A stretch of DNA of 41,610 bases, from positions 1-41,610 of the forward strand of contig JBFMGF010000059.1 in assembly GCA_040752675.1 (NCBI GenBank). Reading direction: 5' to 3'. The notes beneath the pieces are model-generated. The model saw nothing but the letters and a program-made list of their open reading frames with translations. It made no database searches and was not told the DNA's origin. Every line of letters begins with the position of its first letter. Position 1 is the first letter of the stretch. Shown here piece by piece: positions 8,211 through 16,486 of the stretch. Position numbers and translations under genes: made by a program. Origin of the DNA: Acidobacteriota bacterium (GTDB taxonomy: Bacteria; Acidobacteriota; Polarisedimenticolia; JBFMGF01).

Positions 8211-9734
8211 CTAATCCAGGCTGCCGAGAGTCTTTTCGACCTCTTCGAGAATCTCGCACCGCTTGACCAGGGCTTTCATCGCGTCGTGGTCAGGATAGAG
8301 GGGACGATCCTCGTCAAGATGCTTCACGTACCTGCGGATGACGGTCCTGGCAGCCTGAACACCGCGCCCGGGGGTGAACTCGCGGAAATCGAGACCCTGC
8401 GCCGCTGCCATGAACTCTATCCCGAGGATGCCGTATGCGTTATCCAGGATCTGATCGTTCTTGATGGCGGTGTTCATCCCCATCGAAACGAAATCTTCCT
8501 GATCTGCGGCAGCGGAGATTGAGCCGATGCTGGCAGGAGCGGAGAGAATCCTCTGTTCCACGATGAGCATATCCGCCGTATACTGGCTTAGCATCATCCC
8601 GGAAAACATCCCGGCCCCTTTCGTCAGGAATGCGGGCAGACCCTGGCTCAAGGCAGGATTCGTCAGGCGGTTGAGTCGCCGCTCCGAGAGGACGCAGACC
8701 ATGGTGATGGCGGCACCCGCCATATCCATGGGAATAGATACCGGAGAGCCCTGAAAATTGGCGCCGGTGAGGGTCAATTTGTGCTCGGGCAGGAAGATCG
8801 GATTATCGCCAACGCCGTTCAGTTCGATCTCTACCTGGCTCCTGGCCCAGGCGATAGCATCGTGAGCGGCGCCAATGACCTGCGGCGATGAACGCATTGA
8901 ATAGGCGTCCTGAACTTTCGTCTTGATTTTGCCTGAGAGAAGATCGCTTCCCTCGATGCACTTCATGATGGTTCTGGCGCTTCGCACCGCTCCCCTGAAG
9001 CCGCGCACCTCGTGCAGGCGCACGTCGTAAGGCTTCATATTGGCGTAGAGTGCCTCGAGGGTCATCGCACAGGCAATCTCTGATTGCTTGAGCCACCGGT
9101 TCATGTCGTAAAGATGGATGGCACTCATAGCGGTTAGAAGATTGGAGCCGTTGATGATGGCAAGACCATCGCGTGCGTGCAGGCCAGGAATGAGAATGCC
9201 GGCTCGATCCATTGCTTCCTTTCCTGGCAGGCGCTTCCCTTGATAGAAAGCTTCTCCTTCCCCCATGAGGAGCAGGGCGATCTGCGACATGGGCGCCAGA
9301 TCTCCGCAGGCCCCGACAGAACCCTTCTGACAGACAACCGGGGTGACTTCCTTGTTCAGCATCTCCACCAGCGTTAGAGTGATCTCGGGACGACAACCCG
9401 ATTTTCCATGGGCGTGAACGTTGACCCGGCTCGCCATGGCACCGCGAACATACTCGACCGGCGCCGGCTCACCGATCCCCGCTGCATGATTGTAAATAAG
9501 ATATCGCTGAAACTGCTGCACCTGCTCATCGGTCAGGATCACCTCCGACAGCTCACCAATCCCAGTGTTGATCCCGTACATGATCTCCCGGGCTTTGATC
9601 TTGTCTTCCAGCATGCGGCGGCACTCCCTGATCCGTTCCAGCGCGCCAGGATGAAGCTCCACCTTTTCGCCATGCCGGGCGATGCGGACCAGTTTTTCGG
9701 CCGTCAGTCCGGTTCCATCAAGAATGATCGTCAT
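8211..9734 (-). CDS. hutH: Histidine ammonia-lyase-like MIO enzyme with Ala-Cys-Gly active site
   Basis: Aromatic amino acid lyase of 507 aa, the usual HutH length. HutH removes ammonia from histidine to give urocanate. Y53 (MYGINTGIG), H83 (YNHAAGIGE) and a QED motif near the C-terminus (QEDFVSMG) match residues that separate histidine lyases from phenylalanine/tyrosine lyases. The cofactor-forming tripeptide is A142-C143-G144 rather than the usual Ala-Ser-Gly; the TGC codon was read directly from the sequence. ATG 9734 has AAGGAG upstream. No hutU, hutI or hutG is nearby, so the rest of the pathway must lie elsewhere, or the substrate is another amino acid. A 2,3-aminomutase of the same fold is the main alternative. 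Confidence 0.85.
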   Translation of the reverse strand: MTIILDGTGLTAEKLVRIARHGEKVELHPGALERIRECRRMLEDKIKAREIMYGINTGIGELSEVILTDEQVQQFQRYLIYNHAAGIGEPAPVEYVRGAMASRVNVHAHGKSGCRPEITLTLVEMLNKEVTPVVCQKGSVGACGDLAPMSQIALLLMGEGEAFYQGKRLPGKEAMDRAGILIPGLHARDGLAIINGSNLLTAMSAIHLYDMNRWLKQSEIACAMTLEALYANMKPYDVRLHEVRGFRGAVRSARTIMKCIEGSDLLSGKIKTKVQDAYSMRSSPQVIGAAHDAIAWARSQVEIELNGVGDNPIFLPEHKLTLTGANFQGSPVSIPMDMAGAAITMVCVLSERRLNRLTNPALSQGLPAFLTKGAGMFSGMMLSQYTADMLIVEQRILSAPASIGSISAAADQEDFVSMGMNTAIKNDQILDNAYGILGIEFMAAAQGLDFREFTPGRGVQAARTVIRRYVKHLDEDRPLYPDHDAMKALVKRCEILEEVEKTLGSLD

Positions 9735-9830
9735 GTAGCTCTCCTTCCAAACCCCTCGGTATTGTCGAGGCTCCATGAAAATCCATGAAGCTCCTTCTTG
9801 TGATTGTAGCTTCGCTTCCTTTGAGGCTTC

Positions 9831-9859
9831 AGTTTAGCGAATAAACCCGGACTTGACAA
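9831..9859 (-). promoter_or_regulatory. Candidate sigma-70 promoter for the histidine-lyase gene
   Basis: Reading on the minus strand, TTGTCA (9859-9854) and TAAACT (9836-9831) are 17 bases apart, about 100 bases upstream of the lyase start. Matches to consensus are 5/6 and 4/6. Found by eye; not tested. Confidence 0.45.
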
Positions 9860-9890
9860 GGTGCCCAGCGGACAGAGGCAGAACAAAACA

Positions 9891-10406
9891 TCACACCCAG
9901 CGTTCGTACCTTACGATCTCTTTCAGCGGCAAGCGGTGTTTCCTGACCGGGCAGGGATCCTTGGGATAACCGATCGGCAATAGTTCCACGACGCGGATGT
10001 GCGCCGGGATTCCAAGGAGCTTTTTCACCGGTTCTTCATAGAAGGCACCGATCCAGCAAGTCCCGAGCCCTTCGGCTACGGCGCACAAGGTGATGTGATC
10101 TATGGCGATGGCGACGTCGATGGGGTAGCAGAGTTGACCGCACGCCATCACATGGTTGTCGGTTTCAGCACAGCAGACGAAGATGACGGGGGCCTCTGCG
10201 ACGAACCTCTGTTTGCAGGAAGCATCCGCCAGCGCTTTCCTCGTCGCCGCATCTCGTACGACGACGAATCTCCATTCCTGCCGGTTGCTTGCCGATGGTG
10301 CCAGACGAGCCGCTTCAAGAAGCCGTGTGATCACTTCTTCCGGCACATCTTTCGGCTGAAAATAACGAACGCTCTTGCGCAATTTTATGATTTCATAAAT
10401 ATCCAA
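9891..10406 (-). CDS. Nitroreductase-family FMN oxidoreductase
   Basis: Small 171-aa flavoprotein of the nitroreductase superfamily, using NAD(P)H to reduce an unknown acceptor. The FMN-binding signature is at the N-terminus (LRKSVRYF, then APSASNRQEWRFVVV), with the middle segment GLGTCWIGAF and the C-terminal PIGYP loop typical of the compact subgroup. Cys residues in ASCKQRF, VCCAET, MACGQLCYP and GTCWIG are more numerous than usual. The start is taken as TTG 10406 because a perfect AAGGAGG sits six bases upstream; an ATG at 10445 would read through that site. It is on the same strand as the lyase gene, 156 bases away, and is probably a separate transcription unit. Confidence 0.85.
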   Translation of the reverse strand: MDIYEIIKLRKSVRYFQPKDVPEEVITRLLEAARLAPSASNRQEWRFVVVRDAATRKALADASCKQRFVAEAPVIFVCCAETDNHVMACGQLCYPIDVAIAIDHITLCAVAEGLGTCWIGAFYEEPVKKLLGIPAHIRVVELLPIGYPKDPCPVRKHRLPLKEIVRYERWV

Positions 10407-10669
10407 CTTCAGCCTCCTTGATATCCGCTTCAATCGCCGACACAACTTTACTCACATCGCTTGAGCTGGTTGATTGCCTCATGATCTACCTGCCACCCGC
10501 ATATCCGTCCAACGTATAGCGAACCTGAAAGATAGCCCAATGAATGGGCGATAAGAAGCTAGGTATCTGATAACCAATGTTTTGAATCTTACATCTATCT
10601 ATCCAGTAATGCAATAATTTCTATAGTGTGCAAATTATGCTTCCAGGATATATTCCAGAATGTCAGTCA

Positions 10670-10698
10670 TTGACCTTTGCGGGTTTTTTGGCTATTTT
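10670..10698 (+). promoter_or_regulatory. Sigma-70 promoter upstream of HAD hydrolase
   Basis: TTGACC (10670-10675) and TATTTT (10693-10698) are separated by exactly 17 bases. Predicted transcription starts near 10705, which leaves almost no leader for an ATG at 10713 and favours the ATG at 10761. Confidence 0.55.
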
Positions 10699-10760
10699 AA
10701 CGTTTACAAAAAATGATGGAAACAAGGCATTTTGAAAATCTCAAGAGACTGGACCATATC

Positions 10761-11432
10761 ATGTATATCTTTTTCGATGCGGGGGGGACGCTCATCGACC
10801 TTGATTATTCCTATCTGAGGAAGCTCCTCAGGGCGAAAGGGAATGAGACGGATGAGTCGCTCTTAGCCTTTGCAGAGGGGAAGGCGCGTGCCTGGGTAGA
10901 CAGGACTCTCCGGGGTAGCGACAAGAAGCCGGTCGACCTGTGGAAGTCCTATTTCAATATCATTTTCCGCGAGGCGGGAGCCGAGGATGGCTCCATGGAA
11001 GATGTCATTGAACATCTATGGGAAAGGAACGCCGAAGAGGGTTTGTGGAAGACTCCCATTCGCGGCGTCATGGAGATCCTCGATGAGCTGAAAAACCGCG
11101 GATTCCCGATGTCTGTCATCAGTAACGCTCACGGGAGAGTAGCCAACGACCTCAGGGATGCTGGTTTAGTCTCTTACTTCGAATACATTTTTGATTCCCA
11201 CTGGATGGGCGTCGAGAAACCCAATCCGGAGATCTTCCGACAAGCCATGAAGAAAGTCCATGCCACCCCTTCAGAATCTCTCTATGTGGGGGATGTCTAT
11301 GCCATTGATATTGTAGGAGCCAAGAGTGCCGGGATGGATGCCTTCCTCATCGACCGATATTCACTAGTCGATGATGTTGATTGCCCGAAAATCAAACATA
11401 TCTCGGATCTTCTTGATATTCTCACCAAGTAA
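10761..11432 (+). CDS. HAD-superfamily hydrolase (REG-2/HDHD3-like)
   Basis: Cytoplasmic 223-aa haloacid dehalogenase-fold protein. Motif I is FFDAGGTL with the nucleophile Asp at residue 5; the second Asp of the usual DxD is Gly. Motif II is SVISNAHG, motif III the Lys in GVEKPNPEIF, and motif IV YVGDVYAIDIVGA. A helical cap (about residues 12-95) is of the C1 type. Loss of the second motif I Asp is seen in dehalogenase-like and some eukaryote-like branches; it removes the usual acid/base of phosphatases, so simple phosphatase activity is uncertain. Substrate unknown. The start at 10761 fits the promoter position; 10713 is a possible alternative that adds 16 residues. Its 3' end runs into a degenerate repeat. 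Confidence 0.8.
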   Translation: MYIFFDAGGTLIDLDYSYLRKLLRAKGNETDESLLAFAEGKARAWVDRTLRGSDKKPVDLWKSYFNIIFREAGAEDGSMEDVIEHLWERNAEEGLWKTPIRGVMEILDELKNRGFPMSVISNAHGRVANDLRDAGLVSYFEYIFDSHWMGVEKPNPEIFRQAMKKVHATPSESLYVGDVYAIDIVGAKSAGMDAFLIDRYSLVDDVDCPKIKHISDLLDILTK

Positions 11433-11525
11433 ATTTTTCTTAACAGATATTTTGCTAGGTGAATTCTTTTCGAGAGATATTTCGCCGATTGAATCCTGCT
11501 CAAGAGATCCGGGTCCACAAGAATG
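11401..11525. repeat. Degenerate 30-bp tandem repeat, about four copies
   Basis: Bases 11401-11430, 11431-11460, 11461-11490 and 11491-11520 align with a 30-bp period. Shared features are an AGATATT/GATATT core (11415-11420, 11446-11451, 11476-11481), a pyrimidine-rich half, and GAATTCTT-like starts. The first copy overlaps the last codons of the HAD gene. The array lies between two convergent genes. Confidence 0.5.
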
Positions 11526-11553
11526 TAAAGACCTGGAAGCCAATGATCCCGGA

Positions 11554-12366
11554 TCAGAATGTGTAGACGTAGGAGGCAATAATCTCGAAGTCCGGGGCAC
11601 CATCGGCAAGCCCGAGACCTATGCCGCCGCGGATGACGGTGTTCTTAAAAGCGTTGAACTGGATCCCGGGCGTCACCCTGATGTCGGCATCCATGTCATC
11701 GTAACGTTCCGTCTCGATGTTGAGCTCTCCGGTAAATGCCAGGGTATCCGAGAAGGGATAGATGATCCCTCCGCCGAGGATGAAGGATGTTTTCGCATCC
11801 AGATCGATCTCCAGGATCGTGGCATCCCTGTTGAGCCTGAAGCCGAACACTCCGGCGATGGTAAAATCTTTCATGCTTTTTCTTCCGCTGCCGAAAAGTT
11901 CCACATTGAATTTACCCGCTCCTCTTCCTTCATCTTCATCTCCGGTGGGCAGGGTGGCCACGGCGCCAAGCGTGAAATCTGCCGGGTCTTTCACGATGCG
12001 GTACTTCACATAGATGTCGGTATCTGCAATTCCGCTGCTGCTGTCATCACCTTTGAACTTCCAATCATAATCGATGTTTTCAATGGAAAGAATTGCCCCG
12101 ACCTCGAGGTCATCTTTGAGCGAGAAAGCAACGATGGGGGAAAGAACGAAAGTATCGCTGTCGGGGATATTGGCCGACCTGTACTGGCCATCACTGATGA
12201 AGCGGATCTGGGCTTCCCACCACTGTGTCGGAACGATGGCAGCATCTTCAGGAAAGAGTTGGATCAAGCGGTACCGGGTCTTCTCCTCTGCCAGAGAGAA
12301 TGCTGAAAACAGAAAAGCAGCAATCAGGATGAAACCTAAAAAGCAACCTTTTAAATGACTTTTCAT
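11554..12366 (-). CDS. Outer-membrane beta-barrel protein (MetA-pathway/transporter-like)
   Basis: Exported 270-aa protein. A signal peptide (MKSHLKG, then a hydrophobic stretch ending FSLA-EE) is followed by alternating amphipathic strands rich in Gly and aromatic residues, and the chain ends in YVYTF, the terminal Phe that the BAM machinery recognises. The order of segments (LSPIVAFSLKDDLEVGA, TLGAVATLPTGDED, IYPFSDTLAFTGEL, VTPGIQFNAF) resembles putative phenol-degradation (MetA-type) barrels, a family of unknown transport role common in environmental Gram-negatives. ATG 12366 has GGAGGAAG upstream. A good promoter lies at 12403-12430. It converges on the HAD gene. No substrate can be inferred. 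Confidence 0.75.
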   Translation of the reverse strand: MKSHLKGCFLGFILIAAFLFSAFSLAEEKTRYRLIQLFPEDAAIVPTQWWEAQIRFISDGQYRSANIPDSDTFVLSPIVAFSLKDDLEVGAILSIENIDYDWKFKGDDSSSGIADTDIYVKYRIVKDPADFTLGAVATLPTGDEDEGRGAGKFNVELFGSGRKSMKDFTIAGVFGFRLNRDATILEIDLDAKTSFILGGGIIYPFSDTLAFTGELNIETERYDDMDADIRVTPGIQFNAFKNTVIRGGIGLGLADGAPDFEIIASYVYTF

Positions 12367-12402
12367 TGCGCTTCCTCCAAAGTATATTTAAAGTTCCTGA
12401 TA

Positions 12403-12430
12403 ATTTTAATCTATTGTTGCAGTATGTCAA
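12403..12430 (-). promoter_or_regulatory. Sigma-70 promoter for the outer-membrane barrel gene
   Basis: On the minus strand, a perfect TTGACA (12430-12425) and TAAAAT (12408-12403, 5/6) are 16 bases apart. The start of transcription should fall about 30 bases before the start codon, leaving the GGAGGAAG ribosome site in the leader. Confidence 0.65.
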
Positions 12431-12490
12431 CCAAATAGACGCAATTCATAAATAGATATTCTAGGAGATTTTTGCTAACATCATAAAACC

Positions 12491-13651
12491 ATGAATGAAA
12501 AGAAGATAGGATTCATCAAGGGGCTGGACAGGGTCTGCGGTTCTCTCCTGTGCAATTTTATCTCGCTCTTCGTGCGGATGTCTTCTCGAAGCTCCTCCTC
12601 CGTTCCAATCGCAAAGGGTGATTATCCTCATATCCGGAAAATCCTGGTCATCAGGCCGGGAGGGATCGGGGATACCGTCCTCTTCTACCCGCTGCTACAC
12701 CATCTGAAGGCGGAATTTCCCGGAGCTGAACTCCACATCCTTGCAGAGAAGAGAAACAGTGGCGTCCTCAATGCGAATCACGTCGCGACTAAAGTACTCC
12801 TGTATGACAGGTTCAGCACGTTCGATCTTTTTAAAGTGGTGGCTGAAGGATATAACCTCGTCATCGATACGGAGCAGTACCACAACCTCTCGGCTATCGT
12901 CGCATTCCTGACCGCATCGAAGTACCGCTGCGGATTCGACACCGGTAAGAGGGGGACTCTCTTCACCCATCGAGCCCCCTATAGCCAGGAAATCTATGAG
13001 ATCTATTCTTTTCTGAATCTCTTCTCCGTGCTGACTGGGAAAGAGACGACCTTTGGCAGGGATGAGCCTTTTTACCCGGTAGATGATCAACACATCCGCT
13101 GGGCAAGAGAAAGATTGAAGAGATTCGGTTCTGAAAATCTTTCTTCAGGGAGGATGGTCGTCATCTCTCCTGGAGCCAGTATTCCAGAGCGTAAGTGGGG
13201 AGCAGTAAAATTTGCATCGCTGGCTAAGTGGCTCGTATCTGAAGGCATGCGCGTTGTCATCGTCGGCGGGAAGGAAGACATGGATGATGCTGCCATCATT
13301 GAGAGGGAAGTTGCGGGAGACAGAGTCCTCAATCTTGCGGGGCAGACATCCCTTCCCCAGACGGCTGGCATCGTTTCAATGGCTGATATCTACATCAGCA
13401 GCGACACAGGGATCCTTCACATAGCATATGGTGTCGGTACGCCAACAGTCCATCTCTTCGGTCCGGGGATCCTTGAGAAATGGGCTCCGGTCGGGAGGCG
13501 GTATCTTGCCATCACCAAGAGCCTGGAGTGTTCTCCCTGCACGCAGTACGGTTACACGCCTCCCTGTCCAAGGGATGCCGAATGCATGAGACTCATCACC
13601 GTGGAAGATGTGAAGGAAGCCATCACAAGAGTCCTGAACATGAGAGAATGA
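12491..13651 (+). CDS. Glycosyltransferase family 9 (LPS heptosyltransferase-like)
   Basis: GT-B fold glycosyltransferase of 386 aa related to WaaC/WaaF, which add heptose from ADP-heptose to the LPS inner core on the cytoplasmic face. The N-terminal domain begins at about residue 50 (ILVIRPGGIGDTVLFYP). The C-terminal sugar-nucleotide domain has SPGASIPERKWG and the family signature SDTGILHIAYGVGTPTVHLFG, then the Cys-rich tail (CSPCTQYGYTPPCP, ending CMRLI) common in GT9. The first 40 residues are a basic, weakly amphipathic extension that may bind the membrane. Start is uncertain: no good ribosome site is seen at 12491. It overlaps the next gene by four bases, so the two are translationally coupled. 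Confidence 0.9.
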   Translation: MNEKKIGFIKGLDRVCGSLLCNFISLFVRMSSRSSSSVPIAKGDYPHIRKILVIRPGGIGDTVLFYPLLHHLKAEFPGAELHILAEKRNSGVLNANHVATKVLLYDRFSTFDLFKVVAEGYNLVIDTEQYHNLSAIVAFLTASKYRCGFDTGKRGTLFTHRAPYSQEIYEIYSFLNLFSVLTGKETTFGRDEPFYPVDDQHIRWARERLKRFGSENLSSGRMVVISPGASIPERKWGAVKFASLAKWLVSEGMRVVIVGGKEDMDDAAIIEREVAGDRVLNLAGQTSLPQTAGIVSMADIYISSDTGILHIAYGVGTPTVHLFGPGILEKWAPVGRRYLAITKSLECSPCTQYGYTPPCPRDAECMRLITVEDVKEAITRVLNMRE

Positions 13652-14406
13652 TGCGAGAAGGGATGGCAAGATATACAGAGGAGTTCTATGAGGAGATCTA
13701 CCCTTCGGGAGAGCTGAGGCGGTTCAGTGTCAACTGGTGGTCTGTGCGGTTTTACGCTCTCCTCGTGCAGAGGAGTCTGAAAAAGATTGGCATAGAGGGG
13801 AGACAACCAAGGGTATTCGATGCAGGGTGCGGATTACCCTTCATTCTCGCACGACTCGAGAAGGGCTGTGAGACGTGGGGCATGGACATTTCGGAATATG
13901 CCATTGAAAGGGGAAGACTGATCGCGCCTCGCTCGAAGCTCTTCAAGGGGGATATCGAAGAGGGAATCCCGGAAAGCATCTCGAGGAACTACTTCGATCT
14001 TGTCATCTCCAAGTACATCTTCGAGCACTTGAAGGAGCCTGAGGAGGCGATACGTCGCTGCTGCGATCTGCTTGCTCATGGAGGAAGGATCATCATCTCT
14101 GTTCCCAACATGGAATCTCCCATGAGGTATCTCAAGAAGGAAGACTGGTTTGCCGTTAAGGACAAAACGCATGTTTCCCTTCTTGCCCCCGCGGAGTGGC
14201 TGGCTATTGTTAGACGGAGCGGGATGAAGGTGGAAAGATCTTTCTCGGATGGGTTCTGGGATGTCCCGTATGTTAAGTTCCTCCCGTGCTGGCTCCAGTA
14301 TCCCATCTTCTCGCTGCCATGCGCCGTCGAGGTCCTTCTGGCATATCCGATCCTGCCACCGAAATGGGGAGAGAACATTATAATTATTGCATCAAAGGTG
14401 CATTAA
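13648..14406 (+). CDS. SAM-dependent class I methyltransferase
   Basis: Protein of 252 aa with the Rossmann methyltransferase core: motif I VFDAGCGLPFILARLE (about residues 54-69), the acidic end of strand two in GMDISEYAIERGR, and motif IV YFDLVISKYIFEHLKEP. The segment GGRIIISVPNMES is typical of methylases tied to surface polysaccharide or small-molecule synthesis. A hydrophobic C-terminal stretch (FLPCWLQYPIFSLPCAVEVLL) may attach it to the membrane. It starts at ATG 13648, overlapping the GT9 stop as ATGA. Together with GT9 and the TMTC-like protein it suggests glycan methylation; the acceptor is unknown. Confidence 0.85.
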   Translation: MMREGMARYTEEFYEEIYPSGELRRFSVNWWSVRFYALLVQRSLKKIGIEGRQPRVFDAGCGLPFILARLEKGCETWGMDISEYAIERGRLIAPRSKLFKGDIEEGIPESISRNYFDLVISKYIFEHLKEPEEAIRRCCDLLAHGGRIIISVPNMESPMRYLKKEDWFAVKDKTHVSLLAPAEWLAIVRRSGMKVERSFSDGFWDVPYVKFLPCWLQYPIFSLPCAVEVLLAYPILPPKWGENIIIIASKVH

Positions 14407-14439
14407 CCGGCTGAAAGCCACCTTGTAATTTCGAGGGAT

Positions 14440-16398
14440 ATGAATAAGAAATTGCTGAGCTTCCTGTGGATCATCCCGGCGCTGGCTGCGTTTGGAGTTT
14501 ATTATAACGCTCTCTCCAATGGCTTCATCTGGGATGATCCTATTGTTCTGAAGAACCAGTTGAGCGCCTTCCGCTCCATCAAAGACGTCTTCTTCCCGCC
14601 GTCAGGTATCCCGCAGTTCGGCATCCATTATTACAGGCCGCTCATTATCCTTTCCTTTCTCATCGATAAGAAGCTGTGGGGAAGTTCCATTGATGCTGCC
14701 TTCGGATTTCATCTCTCCGTCATCATCTTCCATGTCATCATCACTGTTCTTGTCTTCTTCCTCGTGAGGCGGATCCTCAAAGGAAGTAAGTACGGCTCCC
14801 TGGCGGCGCTAGTGGCATCCCTTCTCTTTGCCGTTCATCCCATCCATACGGAATCAGTCTCCTGGATGGCGGGTCGCTCGGATGTTCTGACAGCATTATT
14901 CTTCTTCATCTCGCTCTGGTTCTACATGAAGCATCTCGAAACAAACGATCGGCTCTGGCTCTCGAAGCATACCGGTTCTGTTTCGTCTCTCCATAGAAAG
15001 GGGCAGAATGCCAAAATGCTTGGTGATGGGAGAAGCATGGCTTTTCTTCTCCTTTCAGTGCTAGCATTTCTTATTTCGGCGTTCGCCAAGGAGACAGCAC
15101 TTTCACTCATCCTGCTCCTTCCCGTCATCGACCTGGCATTCTCTTCAAGATTGGTTCACCTGATCGATGCAATCAGCCAGGGGGAGGACAGAAAGAGGAA
15201 AGGAGAAAAAAGCAAGAAGAAAAAGCAAAGGTATGCCGGTGACATGGTAAGAAAGATCTCCTGGTGGAGTCAGTTCCAGTTCAAGAGCTACATCGCATTC
15301 GTCGGGGCTGCCGTCGTTTATTTCCTGATGAGAAATTCTGCGTTGAAGGAGCCTACCAGGAGGCCGTTTCAGTCGGACGTCCTCCTTGAACTGCCCAGGA
15401 ATTTTATCAACTCTTATGGTTTCTATCTTGAGAAGCTTTTCTTTCCGGTAAATCTGAAGGCCTACATACCGGAAGTGCCGTCAGGTATCGTGTTCACGCT
15501 TCTCAGCATTGTCGTCCTGGTGGCGCTGATTGTTCTGGCTCTATGGGCTCTGTCAAAGAATAGAAAGACCATCTTCTTTGCGATTGCGTTCTTCCTGCTC
15601 ACGCTCCTTCCATCCATCATGGTGGCCGTCATAAAGGTCTCCGAAACTCCTCTTGCAGAGCGGTATCTATACATACCTTCTTTTGCATTTTCCCTCATGG
15701 CAGGCATTCTCGCCCTTTACGTTCCTCTGAAGTTGAAAGGATCGACCATGCTCAGAAAAGCCATGTCGGTCATCATCGTCATGGTCCTGGTGGCCGTTAC
15801 TGCCGTTTATTCGGTTCAGACTGTCTGCAGAAATCCCGTCTGGAAGGATGATGTCCTGTTCTGGGAGGACATCGTCCGCAAGCTGCCCGATGAAGGGCTT
15901 CCACATCTGAATCTCGGTCTTGCGTACAACGAAACGGACAGAGAGAAGGAAGCAGAGCAAGAATACATCAAAGCCATCAAGGCCAATTACGATGAGGAGG
16001 GAAGGTCGACCGCCTACAATAATCTCGGAAACATTTACATGGGCAGGGAAGAGTTTGACAGGGCGGAGGAGTGCTTCAAGACTGCCATCACCATAAGACA
16101 GAACTATGCCACTCCCTATTACAGCACTGCGCTGAACTACTGGAAGAAATTCAACAGTGCCAGGAGGAAGGGTGAGCAACCTGATATAAAGCTTCCGCAA
16201 ATGGCCATCGAGTATCTCAATCAAGCCCTCAAGCTAAATCCTCAGTACCTCAAGGCGCATGGTCTGCTCGGAAGTATCTATTTTGCATATGGAAAGCACG
16301 ATCTGGCGAGGAAACATCTCGAGACTGTCCTCCAGTATGAACAGGAAGGGGGCACGGCCGAAGCCGCCCGCAAAATCCTTGAAAAGATTCCCAGATGA
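14440..16398 (+). CDS. TMTC-like membrane O-mannosyltransferase with TPR repeats (DUF1736 type)
   Basis: Inner-membrane GT-C glycosyltransferase of 652 aa. The N-terminal part has about ten hydrophobic segments with the catalytic-type acidic pair in the first loop (GFIWDDP, residues 30-33 region), YYRPL, then HPIHTESVSWMAGRSD and FAKETALSL, and ends at PLAERYLYIPSFAFSL; this order matches TMTC/DUF1736 proteins. The C-terminal 170 residues (about 480-650) are three to four TPR units exposed outside the membrane. Relatives transfer sugars from a lipid carrier to secreted proteins. A Lys-rich loop (about residues 250-270) lies between membrane segments. It follows the methyltransferase by 33 bases and is probably the last gene of the glycan operon. 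Confidence 0.85.
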   Translation: MNKKLLSFLWIIPALAAFGVYYNALSNGFIWDDPIVLKNQLSAFRSIKDVFFPPSGIPQFGIHYYRPLIILSFLIDKKLWGSSIDAAFGFHLSVIIFHVIITVLVFFLVRRILKGSKYGSLAALVASLLFAVHPIHTESVSWMAGRSDVLTALFFFISLWFYMKHLETNDRLWLSKHTGSVSSLHRKGQNAKMLGDGRSMAFLLLSVLAFLISAFAKETALSLILLLPVIDLAFSSRLVHLIDAISQGEDRKRKGEKSKKKKQRYAGDMVRKISWWSQFQFKSYIAFVGAAVVYFLMRNSALKEPTRRPFQSDVLLELPRNFINSYGFYLEKLFFPVNLKAYIPEVPSGIVFTLLSIVVLVALIVLALWALSKNRKTIFFAIAFFLLTLLPSIMVAVIKVSETPLAERYLYIPSFAFSLMAGILALYVPLKLKGSTMLRKAMSVIIVMVLVAVTAVYSVQTVCRNPVWKDDVLFWEDIVRKLPDEGLPHLNLGLAYNETDREKEAEQEYIKAIKANYDEEGRSTAYNNLGNIYMGREEFDRAEECFKTAITIRQNYATPYYSTALNYWKKFNSARRKGEQPDIKLPQMAIEYLNQALKLNPQYLKAHGLLGSIYFAYGKHDLARKHLETVLQYEQEGGTAEAARKILEKIPR

Positions 16399-16461
16399 CT
16401 ATGCGACGTGATGGAAAAACTTTACTATAGAGACTCTTATCTGAAAGAGTTCGAGGCGGAA

Positions 16462-16486
16462 ATCGTCGAGAGTCTTACTCGACGAT
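16462..16486. repeat. 9-bp inverted repeat spanning a stop codon
   Basis: ATCGTCGAG (16462-16470) and CTCGACGAT (16478-16486) form a perfect hairpin with a 7-base loop that contains the stop codon of the cytochrome-cupredoxin gene. No U-run follows, so it is not a standard terminator; it may protect the 3' end of the message. Confidence 0.5.

Noticed and set aside
11371-12306. 311-aa plus-strand frame through the repeat and barrel gene
   Set aside because: Shadow of the outer-membrane barrel gene, which has a signal peptide, ribosome site and promoter.
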